Source of the DNA: Rothia nasimurium
GTDB taxonomy: Bacteria > Actinomycetota > Actinomycetes > Actinomycetales > Micrococcaceae
Reading direction: 5' to 3'
Assembly (NCBI RefSeq): GCF_928392795.1
Contig: NZ_CAKMTJ010000004.1
Span: forward strand, 62,001-126,000
DNA: 64,000 nucleotides
The translations under genes and the position numbers were made by a program. Below, one piece after another: positions 8,153-16,181 of this stretch (its first letter is position 1; the number at the start of each line of letters is the position of its first letter). Under the pieces are notes generated by a model, which made no database searches, was not told the DNA's origin, and saw only the letters and a list, made by a program, of their open reading frames with translations.

Positions 8153-8521
8153 ACTGATGAAAAAACTACACCCGAAGTAATTGCTCTGGTTGGCGACTGG
8201 CTGACCATCCCCGATATCGCAGAAGCCCTTGATCTCAAGGTCACCCGTGTCCATAACCTGCTGGCTGACGGAACCCTGCTGGCCGTGCGCGACCCCGAAA
8301 CCGGCGTCCGCAAGGTCCCCGCCCTCTTCATGCGCGAAGACCGCGTGCTTGAGCCCCTCAAAGGCACCCTGAGCGTGCTGGCCGATGCCGGTTTCACTGC
8401 AGAAGAAGCTATCGTTTGGCTCTACACTGCTGACGACACCCTGCCCGGCCGTCCTATCGACGCCCTGATTGACGGTCGCAAGACCGAAATCCGCCGCCGC
8501 GCCTCGGCCCTGGCCTGGTAA
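8150..8521 (+). CDS. Rv2175c-like DNA-binding protein, likely kinase substrate
   Basis: A 123-residue protein with an N-terminal helix-turn-helix-like segment (WLTIPDIAEALDLKVTRVHN) and the C-terminal block WLYTADDTLPGRPIDAL typical of the Rv2175c family. In Mycobacterium tuberculosis, PknL phosphorylates the N-terminal arm of Rv2175c and this reduces DNA binding. Here the arm reads TDEKTTPEV, with Thr residues at positions 2, 6 and 7 as possible phospho-acceptors. It is transcribed away from the kinase across a gap of about 100 bp, the usual arrangement of the pair. DNA targets are not known. The start is GTG with no ribosome binding site, so probably leaderless. Confidence 0.85.
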   Translation: MTDEKTTPEVIALVGDWLTIPDIAEALDLKVTRVHNLLADGTLLAVRDPETGVRKVPALFMREDRVLEPLKGTLSVLADAGFTAEEAIVWLYTADDTLPGRPIDALIDGRKTEIRRRASALAW

Positions 8522-8543
8522 GGCTTTTAAAGATTTAGATAGA

Positions 8544-8581
8544 GAACAGCAGGCTCACACTCCGGTGTGAGCCTGCTGTTC
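8544..8581. terminator. Bidirectional terminator, 17-bp perfect stem
   Basis: GAACAGCAGGCTCACAC (8544-8560) pairs perfectly with its complement at 8565-8581 around a TCCG tetraloop, with flanking A/T. It lies between convergent genes. Its middle 10 bp (GCAGGCTCAC/GTGAGCCTGC) are identical to the inner terminal stem of repeat copy A. Confidence 0.85.
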
Positions 8582-8608
8582 TATTACCTGATAAATACTG
8601 GCGCTGCC

Positions 8609-9721
8609 CTAGAAGGAGCGGTGCAGAGCCTTGGCCGCTATGGCCCGTAGGGCCTGCTGTACGGACGCTTCGAGATCGAGGGCTTCAAGGGCAGCTAGGG
8701 CCTCGTCCCCCTTGGCCTGAATCATCTCTTCGACGGCCTGGAGGGCTCCGGAGTCTCGCATGAGGCGCTGAAGCTCTTCGATGGTTTCTGCCCCCAGGGT
8801 AGGGGAACCCAGCGAGCCTTCGAGGAAGGCCCGCTGGTCGGCCTTACTCTTCATGGCCGTAAAGGCCGTGAGGACGGTGCGCTTGCCCTCGCGCAGGTCA
8901 TCGCCAGCAGGCTTGCCGGTGGTTTCGGGCTCGCCAAAGACCCCCAGTACGTCATCGCGCAGCTGGAAACCCTCGCCCAGGGGTAGGGCAAAGGCTCGGT
9001 AGCCGGTGACCAGCTCGGAGGTTTCCCCGTGCTTCAGGCCAAGACCCAGGGCGCCACCCAGGGCAATGGGGTGTTCGCAGGAGTATTTAGCGGACTTGTA
9101 GCGAATCACGTTCTTGGCCCGTTCAAGGGCAATTTCTGGCTCTTCTTCGGGCACGACTTCGCCCACAATATCGAGGTACTGGCCGGCCATGACCTCGGTG
9201 CGCATCAGGTCAAAGATAAAGCGGGCCTCACTGGCGGCGGTGAGCTCAGGAATGGATGAGAACACCATTTCTGACCACGACAGGCATAAATCGCCGGCCA
9301 AGATAGCGCTTGAGACCCCGAAGGATGAGGGGCTGGTCTTATAGCCCAGTTCCCGGTGCATGGCCTCAAAGCGGCGGTGCACACTCGGGGCGCCCCGTCG
9401 GGTATCGGAGGCATCTATAATGTCATCGTGAATCAGGGCAGCGGTCTGGAAGAGCTCAATCGCCACACCCGCCCGAACGATGGACTCGGTCACTCCCGCT
9501 CCACCTGCCCCGCGGTAGCCCCAGTAGGCTAGCAGCGCCCGAAGGCGCTTACCGCCGGTAGAAAGGGCGCGGACGGACTCCAACAGGGGCAGGGTCTCAA
9601 CCGAGACGGTCGCCATAAGTTCCTGCTGGGTATCAAAAAAGCGGCCCATTTCGGCTTCGAGAGCCTCAAGGTAGGCTGCGGACTCGTCGGGGCCGGTAGC
9701 GGGGGCTGGCTGGGGGGTCAT
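8609..9721 (-). CDS. idsA: Polyprenyl (geranylgeranyl-type) diphosphate synthase
   Basis: All-helical trans-prenyltransferase of 370 residues that extends allylic diphosphates with isopentenyl diphosphate to make a linear C20-range or longer precursor for quinones, carotenoids or other lipids. The first aspartate-rich motif is seen in IHDDIIDASDTRRG and the second in FQLRDDVLGVFGE. Start ATG 9721 is chosen because AAGGA precedes it; the frame extends upstream to 9787 without a better signal. The neighbour order (Rv2175c-like, kinase, aroG) matches idsA2 (Rv2173) in Mycobacterium tuberculosis. Chain length cannot be read safely from the motif. Confidence 0.88.
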   Translation of the reverse strand: MTPQPAPATGPDESAAYLEALEAEMGRFFDTQQELMATVSVETLPLLESVRALSTGGKRLRALLAYWGYRGAGGAGVTESIVRAGVAIELFQTAALIHDDIIDASDTRRGAPSVHRRFEAMHRELGYKTSPSSFGVSSAILAGDLCLSWSEMVFSSIPELTAASEARFIFDLMRTEVMAGQYLDIVGEVVPEEEPEIALERAKNVIRYKSAKYSCEHPIALGGALGLGLKHGETSELVTGYRAFALPLGEGFQLRDDVLGVFGEPETTGKPAGDDLREGKRTVLTAFTAMKSKADQRAFLEGSLGSPTLGAETIEELQRLMRDSGALQAVEEMIQAKGDEALAALEALDLEASVQQALRAIAAKALHRSF

Positions 9722-9780
9722 GACGTCCTTGGGTCTGGGGATAGCTCTGCACACCAGTCTAGTAGATAGGGGCCTGCGCC

Positions 9781-9829
9781 TGGTCAAAACGTACCTGACT
9801 GGCTAGGATAAATTAGAACATAGTTTCGA
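9781..9829 (+). promoter_or_regulatory. Candidate dinB promoter with LexA (SOS) box
   Basis: TGGTCA at 9781-9786 and TAGGAT at 9804-9809 are 17 bp apart. TAGAACATAGTTTCGA at 9814-9829, immediately downstream, agrees with the Gram-positive and actinobacterial SOS box TCGAACN4GTTCGA at 10 of 12 defined positions. LexA bound here would cover the transcription start of dinB. Confidence 0.6.
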
Positions 9830-9847
9830 TAGATGGGGGCGGGGTTC

Positions 9848-11131
9848 ATGGGCCAGCAGTCTACTCAGGGTGTGCGTGCGGACGCCCCTGCCCGCATCAT
9901 CATGCACCTCGATATGGACGCCTTCTTTGTCAACGTTGAACTTCTTTCCCAGCCTGCCCTGCGCGGGCGTCCGCTCATCGTTGCCCGCAACTCGCCGCGC
10001 TCGGTCGTCCTCTCCGCCTCCTACGAAGCCCGCCGCTACGGGGTGCGCTCAGCCATGCCCCTGGCCCGCGCCCGCCAGCTCTGCCCAGCTGCCCTGCTGC
10101 TGGAGCCGTCCGCCCACTACCGCAGCTACTCGGCCCAGGTCATGACTATCTTGGGAGCTATCACCGACCGCCTAGAGCAGGTCAGTGTGGATGAAGCCTT
10201 CCTTGACCTCACCGGCGCCGTCCGAGCCCAAGGGAGCCCTATCGATATCGCGCAACAGGCCCGCGACCGCATTAAAACCGAGCTGGGCCTACCGAGCTCC
10301 GTAGGGATTTCATCGAGTAAATTCGTTGCCAAGATGGCCTCAGCTGGTTCCAAACCCAACGGTCTCTGGGTGGTCCCACCCCAGCGGGTGCAAGAATTCC
10401 TGGACCCCCTGCCGGTGGGCAAGCTCTGGGGCGTCGGAGCTAAAAGCGCCGCCTACCTTGAGGGGCTGGGCATTCATACCGTTGCCCAGCTGCGGGAATA
10501 CGACCTGCCCTGGCTCCAGGGCCGCTGCGGGCAAGCGGCAGGCCTGCACCTCTATGAACTTGCCCGCGGCATAGACCGCCGCGAGGTCACCCCCGAGCGC
10601 ATCGAAAAATCAATCGGAGCCGAACATACCTTTACCACTGACCAGACCGATGCCGAAGTGATCGCTGCCGAGCTCTACACCCTCTGCCTGACCGTAGCCC
10701 GCAGGCTGCGGGCCGCCGGGCGGCAAACCAGAACCCTCAGCCTCAAAATCCGCTACTCGGACTTCGAAACCCTCACCCGCTCCTGCCCCCTACCCCTTGC
10801 AACCGTATCTGGCCGCGTCATGTTCGACGCCGTCATTGCCCACCTCAAACAGTTAGAAGTATTGCAGCCCGATGGCTCATCACACCGGCCGATACGGCTG
10901 CTCGGCGTGCGCGCAGAAAAACTTGAAGGGCGGGACGCCGGTGTGCAGATGCAACTCTTCACTCCAGGCTCACCCGGAGCGGCTCACCAGGCTGCCCTGC
11001 CGACCCAGGATGCCCTTGCCGAAGAATGGGAAGAGGCCGAAAACGCCATGGACACCATCAACGCCCGCTTCGGTGCCAAGGGTCTCCTGCCCGCTAGCCT
11101 GCTCACTCCTGGCAGTCGAAAAGAGCGATGA
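9848..11131 (+). CDS. dinB: DNA polymerase IV (Y family)
   Basis: Error-prone translesion polymerase of 427 residues. Palm residues are seen in HLDMDAFFVNVE and SVDEAFLDLTG, which carry the metal-binding Asp and Asp-Glu. KLWGVGAKSAAYLEGLGI is the helix-hairpin-helix thumb region, followed by a little-finger domain. ATG 9848 is preferred since the G-rich GGGGGCGGGG lies just upstream; ATG 9833 is an alternative that adds five residues. The probable SOS box upstream suggests induction by DNA damage. A C-terminal QMQLF motif (about residues 365-369) resembles a beta-clamp-binding peptide. Confidence 0.93.
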   Translation: MGQQSTQGVRADAPARIIMHLDMDAFFVNVELLSQPALRGRPLIVARNSPRSVVLSASYEARRYGVRSAMPLARARQLCPAALLLEPSAHYRSYSAQVMTILGAITDRLEQVSVDEAFLDLTGAVRAQGSPIDIAQQARDRIKTELGLPSSVGISSSKFVAKMASAGSKPNGLWVVPPQRVQEFLDPLPVGKLWGVGAKSAAYLEGLGIHTVAQLREYDLPWLQGRCGQAAGLHLYELARGIDRREVTPERIEKSIGAEHTFTTDQTDAEVIAAELYTLCLTVARRLRAAGRQTRTLSLKIRYSDFETLTRSCPLPLATVSGRVMFDAVIAHLKQLEVLQPDGSSHRPIRLLGVRAEKLEGRDAGVQMQLFTPGSPGAAHQAALPTQDALAEEWEEAENAMDTINARFGAKGLLPASLLTPGSRKER

Positions 11132-11273
11132 AATGAGAGGTCATTTTCAGGGAGCGTCTAGGCTGCACCCAAGAGCTACCGGTAAGATGAGTAGACAACC
11201 TAACGCGCGCTCGCGTACGGGCTGCTCGCCCCACCTGCGCGTTCAGGCTCACCGCACAAGCTAAGGAGACACC

Positions 11274-11672
11274 ATGGCGCTTTCAGAACGGGAACAGGAA
11301 CTTCTTGCCCAGCTCGAAAAGCAGCTCAACGAAGACCCCGCCTTCGCGTCAACCATGACCGGCCCCCAGCCCCTGGTGGCTCCCGCTGTTACCTCTTCTC
11401 CCCGCAACTTGGTCATTGGTGCCCTCGTTGCCGTTGTTGGCCTGGGCGTTATTATTGCCGGGGTATCCACCAAGATCATTCTTCTCGGCGTTCTTGGCTT
11501 CGTGCTAGCCGCCGCCGGAGTCTACTTTGCCACCACCGCCCCCAAGGGCGCGAAAGCTACCGGTGGTGGAGCGTCCGCCCGCCCAGCCACCTCAAAAGCT
11601 AAGGGCAATTCCCGCTTCATGCAGAACCTCGAAAATAAGTGGGACGAACGCCAAGGCGGCTCCCGTTTCTAG
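11274..11672 (+). CDS. DUF3040 membrane protein
   Basis: A 132-residue protein whose N terminus (ALSEREQELLAQLEKQLNEDPAFA) is the hallmark of the DUF3040 family, found just before mraZ in many actinobacteria (Rv2169c in M. tuberculosis). Two adjacent hydrophobic helices lie at about residues 44-86, followed by a basic Gly/Ala/Ser-rich tail. AAGGAGA precedes the ATG. Its function is unknown. The conserved place beside the dcw cluster is the only clue and does not prove a division role. Confidence 0.85.
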   Translation: MALSEREQELLAQLEKQLNEDPAFASTMTGPQPLVAPAVTSSPRNLVIGALVAVVGLGVIIAGVSTKIILLGVLGFVLAAAGVYFATTAPKGAKATGGGASARPATSKAKGNSRFMQNLENKWDERQGGSRF

Positions 11673-11695
11673 TCTCCTTCCCACCCCTATAAATC

Positions 11696-11727
11696 AACCG
11701 CCCGGTTTGTGCCGGGCGGTTTTTTTG
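11696..11727 (+). terminator. Rho-independent terminator before the dcw cluster
   Basis: AACCGCCCGG at 11696-11705 pairs with CCGGGCGGTT at 11712-11721 and is followed directly by a run of seven T. It separates the DUF3040 gene from mraZ. Together with the MraZ boxes it is the main content of the 302-bp gap 11673-11974. Confidence 0.92.
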
Positions 11728-11875
11728 TATGCCTTCAAAGTTATATACAGAGCGGCGGGCTGACCTCGGGGAAAGAGTTCGAGATGGGCCTCCTGTAGCA
11801 GAATCGGTCGCAACCGTCACATTCCGTGTGAAAACACTCAAAAACCCGGTAAAAATTCCGTATTTGGTACATTCG

Positions 11876-11901
11876 GTGGGGCGTAGTGGAGTAAAGTGGA
11901 G
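11876..11901 (+). promoter_or_regulatory. MraZ operator: three 10-bp-spaced GTGGRG boxes
   Basis: GTGGGG (11876), GTGGAG (11886) and GTGGAG (11896) are spaced by exactly 10 bp. Such repeated GTGG boxes on one face of the helix upstream of mraZ are the known binding site of the ring-shaped MraZ repressor. TACATT at 11868-11873, just upstream, may be the -10 element, so the boxes would lie at the transcription start. This implies autoregulation of the whole dcw cluster. Confidence 0.8.
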
Positions 11902-11974
11902 GAGATAGAACAACACTGGTGTAGTTTCCCTCTTGCAGGGGGAAGCACAGACGACAGGTAGGGGCGGTGGTGCC

Positions 11975-12409
11975 ATGTTCCTCGGAACCCACACCCCGCG
12001 TCTGGACGCCAAGGGGCGCCTGATTCTTCCCGCGAAATTTCGCGAGCAACTAGAAGCAGGTCTAGTGCTCACGCGCGGGCAGGAGCGCTGCCTCTACGTC
12101 TTTACCATGACCGAGTTTGAGCGCATCCACGAACAGCTGCGCACAGCTCCACTGTCGTCAAAGCAGGCGCGAGACTACATCCGAGTTTTTCTATCGGGTG
12201 CCTCCGACGAGGTACCCGATAAGCAGGGGCGAATCACCATACCTCAAAACCTCAGAGACTACGCTGGGCTAGAAAAAGACCTCACGGTCATCGGCGCAGG
12301 CTCACGAGCAGAAATATGGAGCACCGAAGCCTGGGAAGCCTACCTGAAAGAACAGGAAGAAGCCTTCTCCGGCACCGACGATGAGATCCTGCCAGGGCTC
12401 ATGCTCTAA
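11975..12409 (+). CDS. mraZ: Transcriptional regulator MraZ
   Basis: A 144-residue protein with two SpoVT/AbrB-like halves: [23 protein letters not shown] and, about 70 residues later, [21 protein letters not shown]. Both contain the DxxGR signature used for DNA contact. It represses its own operon by binding the GTGGRG repeats at 11876-11901. ATG 11975 is preferred over an upstream in-frame start at 11933 because GGTAGGGGCGG precedes it and MraZ proteins begin MFLG. First gene of the dcw cluster. Confidence 0.95.
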   Translation: MFLGTHTPRLDAKGRLILPAKFREQLEAGLVLTRGQERCLYVFTMTEFERIHEQLRTAPLSSKQARDYIRVFLSGASDEVPDKQGRITIPQNLRDYAGLEKDLTVIGAGSRAEIWSTEAWEAYLKEQEEAFSGTDDEILPGLML

Positions 12410-12456
12410 CCCCAAAAGACAGCGGACCACAAAACCACCAACGCGAGGAGCACCCC

Positions 12457-13452
12457 TTGACTCAGGTAGAGAACCTCTCACCCGGCAAGGACGCCAAAGA
12501 CAGGCACGTGCCGGTCATGCTTGACCGCTGCCTCGACCTCCTCGCGCCCGCAATTTCCCGCCCCGGCGCCGTCGTCATCGACGGAACCCTGGGCATGGGC
12601 GGCCATTCTGAAGCCATGCTTGAGCGCTTCGAAGACCTCACCCTCATCGGTATTGACCGGGACCTCATGGCTCACAAGCTCGCCGGTGAGCGCCTGGCCC
12701 GCTTTGGCAACCGCTTCATCCCCGTACACGCCGTGTACGACGAGATTCCCCGCGCTATGGCAGAAGCCGGCGTCACCCAGGTCGACGGCGTGCTCTTTGA
12801 CCTGGGCGTATCGTCCATGCAGCTCGATGAGCGTGAACGCGGTTTCGCCTACTCCTACGACGCCCCGCTCGATATGCGTATGGACAACACCGAGGAGCTC
12901 ACCGCCGCTATCGTGGTCAACACCTACGAAGAAGCAGAGCTTCGCCGCATCATCCGCCAGTGGGGTGAAGAAAAATTCGCAGCCCGCATTGCCGCTCGTA
13001 TCGTAGCGGCCCGCTCCGAGCGTCCTTTTGAAACGACCGGCCAACTGGTCAAAGTAATTCAGCAGGCCGTACCCGTAGCCGCCCAGCGCAAGGGCGGGCA
13101 CCCCGCCAAGCGCACTTTCCAGGCCCTGCGCATCGAGGTCAACCATGAACTCGATGCCCTAGAACGTGCCATACCCGCGGCACTCGACGCCCTCAACCTG
13201 GGCGGACGCTGCGTGGCCATGAGCTACCACAGTCTCGAAGACAAAATTGTTAAACGAGCTTTCACCGCCCGGGCAACTTCTAGCGCCCCCAAGGGTTTTC
13301 CCGTTGAGCTTGAAGAACACAAGCCCGAGCTCAAAATCATCACCCGAGGTGCTGAACCCCCCACCGAGCAAGAGATTGAAGAGAACTCGCGGGCGGCGTC
13401 CGCAAAACTGAGGGCAGCAGAAAAAATCAAGACACCAAAGGCAACACGATGA
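12457..13452 (+). CDS. rsmH: 16S rRNA (cytosine(1402)-N(4))-methyltransferase
   Basis: SAM-dependent RsmH (MraW) of 331 residues that N4-methylates C1402 in the ribosomal P site. The SAM-binding motif [13 protein letters not shown], the block [17 protein letters not shown] and the substrate region [18 protein letters not shown] are typical, as is [14 protein letters not shown] near the end. The start is TTG at 12457, supported by GAGGAG 6 bp upstream; no closer ATG or GTG exists in frame. The stop overlaps the ftsL start by 4 bp (ATGA), so translation of the two is coupled. Confidence 0.95.
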   Translation: MTQVENLSPGKDAKDRHVPVMLDRCLDLLAPAISRPGAVVIDGTLGMGGHSEAMLERFEDLTLIGIDRDLMAHKLAGERLARFGNRFIPVHAVYDEIPRAMAEAGVTQVDGVLFDLGVSSMQLDERERGFAYSYDAPLDMRMDNTEELTAAIVVNTYEEAELRRIIRQWGEEKFAARIAARIVAARSERPFETTGQLVKVIQQAVPVAAQRKGGHPAKRTFQALRIEVNHELDALERAIPAALDALNLGGRCVAMSYHSLEDKIVKRAFTARATSSAPKGFPVELEEHKPELKIITRGAEPPTEQEIEENSRAASAKLRAAEKIKTPKATR

Positions 13453-14132
13453 GCGCGGAACCCCGTTTCCCCACCTCAACCGACGAGGGCGGGCAGCTGA
13501 ACAAGCCCCGCCTGTCTGTGGTGCGCGATGAACCCCAAGAAGCAGCCCCCGCCCGCCGTCCTCTCTCACGCTCCCGGGCCCTGCGCGCTACCTCCAACCG
13601 CTGGCGCGTCTTCGTGGCCCTGGGTGCCATGCTCGTTGCCCTGCTCACCGTGCTGGTGCTGAGCATCGTCATGGCCTCCCGCCAGTACGACCTGGTTGAG
13701 CTACGAGCTCAAGAGCAGGCCCTCATCCAGCAGAATGAGGCCCTGGCCCAGGAAATCGAATTCCACCAGGCCCCCCAGGACCTGGCTATCCGCGCAAGCC
13801 AGCTAGGGCTGGTAGCTGCCTCTAGCCAGGCCACCCTTGACCTGCAAACCGGTGAAATTACCGGCACCCCCCTGGCTGCGGTTGAAGGCGAAGCCGCAAC
13901 AAAGAACCTGATTGCACCCCCTGCCCTGGCCGACACCCAGGCCTACGAAGAGGCCAGCGCCCGGGCTGAGGAGCAGCGTAAGAAGGAAGAAGCCGAAGCC
14001 AAGGCCTCAGCAGAAGCATCAGCCAGCGCTGCTGCTTCAGCAAGTGCCCAGGCCTCAGCTCCTGCCAGCGCCTCACCCGCGGCCCAGACCTCAGCCCAGC
14101 CGTCCGCTGCGGCGAGCGCAGGCGGTCAATAG
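13449..14132 (+). CDS. ftsL: FtsL-like cell division protein with low-complexity tail
   Basis: Bitopic protein of 227 residues at the FtsL position. The basic cytoplasmic N terminus (about 1-52) leads to a transmembrane helix ([20 protein letters not shown], about 56-76). A short coiled coil ([23 protein letters not shown]) and a [16 protein letters not shown] block typical of FtsL/DivIC follow. The last 75 residues or so are a charged stretch and then a nearly pure Ala/Ser/Pro/Gln sequence, much longer than in most FtsL proteins. It is expected to form a complex with FtsQ and an FtsB/DivIC-like protein at the septum. Sequence conservation in the family is low, so assignment rests on topology and position. 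Confidence 0.85.
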   Translation: MSAEPRFPTSTDEGGQLNKPRLSVVRDEPQEAAPARRPLSRSRALRATSNRWRVFVALGAMLVALLTVLVLSIVMASRQYDLVELRAQEQALIQQNEALAQEIEFHQAPQDLAIRASQLGLVAASSQATLDLQTGEITGTPLAAVEGEAATKNLIAPPALADTQAYEEASARAEEQRKKEEAEAKASAEASASAAASASAQASAPASASPAAQTSAQPSAAASAGGQ

Positions 14133-14257
14133 TAAGCGCATGATACGGTGCCTGCCCTGGTGGTGGGCACCTGTTCGCCTTATGGGGTAGCGGGGCTAGC
14201 GCGCGGCGCGCGGGCCACAGTAAAGAGTGAACCACAGCGGAAGAGAAATAGGGGACG

Positions 14258-16111
14258 ATGAGCGGCACTGAGCAGAACGAACCCGTACAGGGCATCAAAC
14301 GCACCGTTGGGCGGCGTGGCTTTATCGCGGGTACCCTGGGTATTGCTGGCCTGGGCGTCGTGGGCCTGCGCCTTGCCTGGTTGCAGGGTCTTGATTCGAA
14401 CGGTCTAGCCGATGCTGCGAAAGCCCAGCGTACCCGTAAGCAGACCATTCCGGCCCTGCGTGGAGAGATTCTCGATATTAACGGCAACGTGCTAGCGCGT
14501 AGCGTGCAGCGCTACAATATCACCGTTGATCAGTCTGCCGTGGCTAACTTTAAGCGCTACACCGAGGAAAGCCGTGACCCGGTCGAAGTGACTCCCACCG
14601 AGCTAGTGTATGAGCTGGCCGATATTCTTGAAATGAGTGACGCCGATGTGAAGGCGGCGCTCGATGGCGACCTCAAATACAAGATTGTGAAGGAGAACGT
14701 TACTCCTGCGATCTATAACAAGGTAGATGCCCTGGGCGCTCCCTATATTTACGGTGAGATTCTCTCTGACCGCAAGTACCCCAACGGCCAGGTAGGTGGC
14801 TCGGTGGTGGGCCGCTTTAGCATTATTGAAGAAGCCGTGGACGGTACCAGCGGCGAGACCCGCCAGGTGAATAACTCGGTGGGTATCGAACGCACCATGG
14901 GGGAGTACCTGGCCGGTATTGATGGCGAACGCATCTACGAAATTTCAGCCGACGGCATCCGCATCCCTATCGGGGATGAACAAAACACCCCCGCCCAGGA
15001 CGGCAAGAGTGTGCGCCTGACCATTAACCAGGATGTACAGTACTTTGCCCAGCAGGTGGTCAAGGCCCGCGCTGAGGAGCTGAAAGCCGAGTGGGGAACG
15101 GCTATTGTGATGGACGTGCGCGACGGCTCTATCCTGGCCCTAGCGGATTCTTCGACGATGGACCCCGGCGCTGAGCGCTTTGAGCTAGCCGATATGAACC
15201 CCCGCGCTATCACCCAGGTTTTTGAGCCGGGCTCTACCGAGAAAATCCTGACCACTGCTGCCGTTTTTGAAGAGGGTATCGCTGAACCTGAGACTGTCTA
15301 CGATGTGCCTGCTGAACTCGAAATCGATCAGCAGATCATTACTGACTCCTTCGACCACCCTGCCCAGAAGCGCACCGTTGCCGGTATCATCGCTGACTCG
15401 ATGAATACCGGTACCGTCATGATGGGGAGCAAGCTCACCAAGGAACAGCGCTATAACTGGCTCAAGAAGTTTGGCATGGGAGAATTCACCGGTATTGAGC
15501 TAACCGGCGAATCCCAGGGCCTGCTCAGTGACTGGCGGGACTGGGATATCCGCCAGCAGTACACGGTTCTCTTTGGCCAGGGCGTTGCCCAGTCAGCCTT
15601 GCAGACCTCTATGATTTTCCAGGCTATAGCCAATAAGGGGGTTATGCTTAAGCCCCGCATTATTGATGCCGTGATCGATACGGACGGTACCGAAGAAGTC
15701 CGCGAGGTCGCTGAAGGTACCCGCATGGTGAGTGAAGAAACCGCCCGGAAGACCCTCCAGGTCATGGAAGCTGTCGTGTACCAGGGTCGTGGTGCGAAAG
15801 GTGCCCAGATTAACGGCTACAGGGTTGCCGGTAAGACCGGTACCGCACAAAACGTGGGCGAGGGTTCTAGTACCTATGACGGCTGGGCCACCTCGTTTGT
15901 GGGGGTCGCCCCCACAGAGAATCCCCGTTTCCTGGTTTCGGTGACCACGCACCGCCCCACAACCACAGCCGAAGCTGTTGGCCTGGCTAACACCACTGCC
16001 CAGTTCGCGGAGATTATGGAGAAGACCCTGCACATCTACAACGTGCCGCGTTCCACCACTGAGCCGCAAGAGACCCCTAAGTTCGCTGAGGGCCACGACG
16101 AAAACGGCTAA
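14258..16111 (+). CDS. ftsI: Septal peptidoglycan transpeptidase (penicillin-binding protein FtsI/PbpB)
   Basis: Class B PBP of 617 residues that cross-links septal peptidoglycan. A cytoplasmic N terminus precedes one transmembrane anchor (about 22-45, GFIAGTLGIAGLGVVGLRLA) and a dimerisation domain beginning RGEILDINGNVLA. The transpeptidase motifs are in order: SxxK in FEPGSTEKI with the nucleophile Ser near residue 326, SxN in DSMNTGT, and KTG in GKTGTAQ near residue 526. AGGGGA precedes the ATG. Works with the FtsW polymerase encoded downstream. Target of beta-lactams in this family. Confidence 0.95.
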   Translation: MSGTEQNEPVQGIKRTVGRRGFIAGTLGIAGLGVVGLRLAWLQGLDSNGLADAAKAQRTRKQTIPALRGEILDINGNVLARSVQRYNITVDQSAVANFKRYTEESRDPVEVTPTELVYELADILEMSDADVKAALDGDLKYKIVKENVTPAIYNKVDALGAPYIYGEILSDRKYPNGQVGGSVVGRFSIIEEAVDGTSGETRQVNNSVGIERTMGEYLAGIDGERIYEISADGIRIPIGDEQNTPAQDGKSVRLTINQDVQYFAQQVVKARAEELKAEWGTAIVMDVRDGSILALADSSTMDPGAERFELADMNPRAITQVFEPGSTEKILTTAAVFEEGIAEPETVYDVPAELEIDQQIITDSFDHPAQKRTVAGIIADSMNTGTVMMGSKLTKEQRYNWLKKFGMGEFTGIELTGESQGLLSDWRDWDIRQQYTVLFGQGVAQSALQTSMIFQAIANKGVMLKPRIIDAVIDTDGTEEVREVAEGTRMVSEETARKTLQVMEAVVYQGRGAKGAQINGYRVAGKTGTAQNVGEGSSTYDGWATSFVGVAPTENPRFLVSVTTHRPTTTAEAVGLANTTAQFAEIMEKTLHIYNVPRSTTEPQETPKFAEGHDENG

Positions 16112-16181
16112 AGTAGACCCTACTAGCACCCGCGCCCGAGGGCGCACCTCAACGATTGACCGCCTATTGGAGGGAAAGCCT

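Noticed and set aside
13990..14130. Short tandem-like GCAGAAGCATCAGCC sequence at the end of ftsL
   Set aside because: It is codon-level low complexity encoding Ala/Ser, in frame with ftsL, not a CRISPR array or a satellite; units are irregular and there are no spacers.
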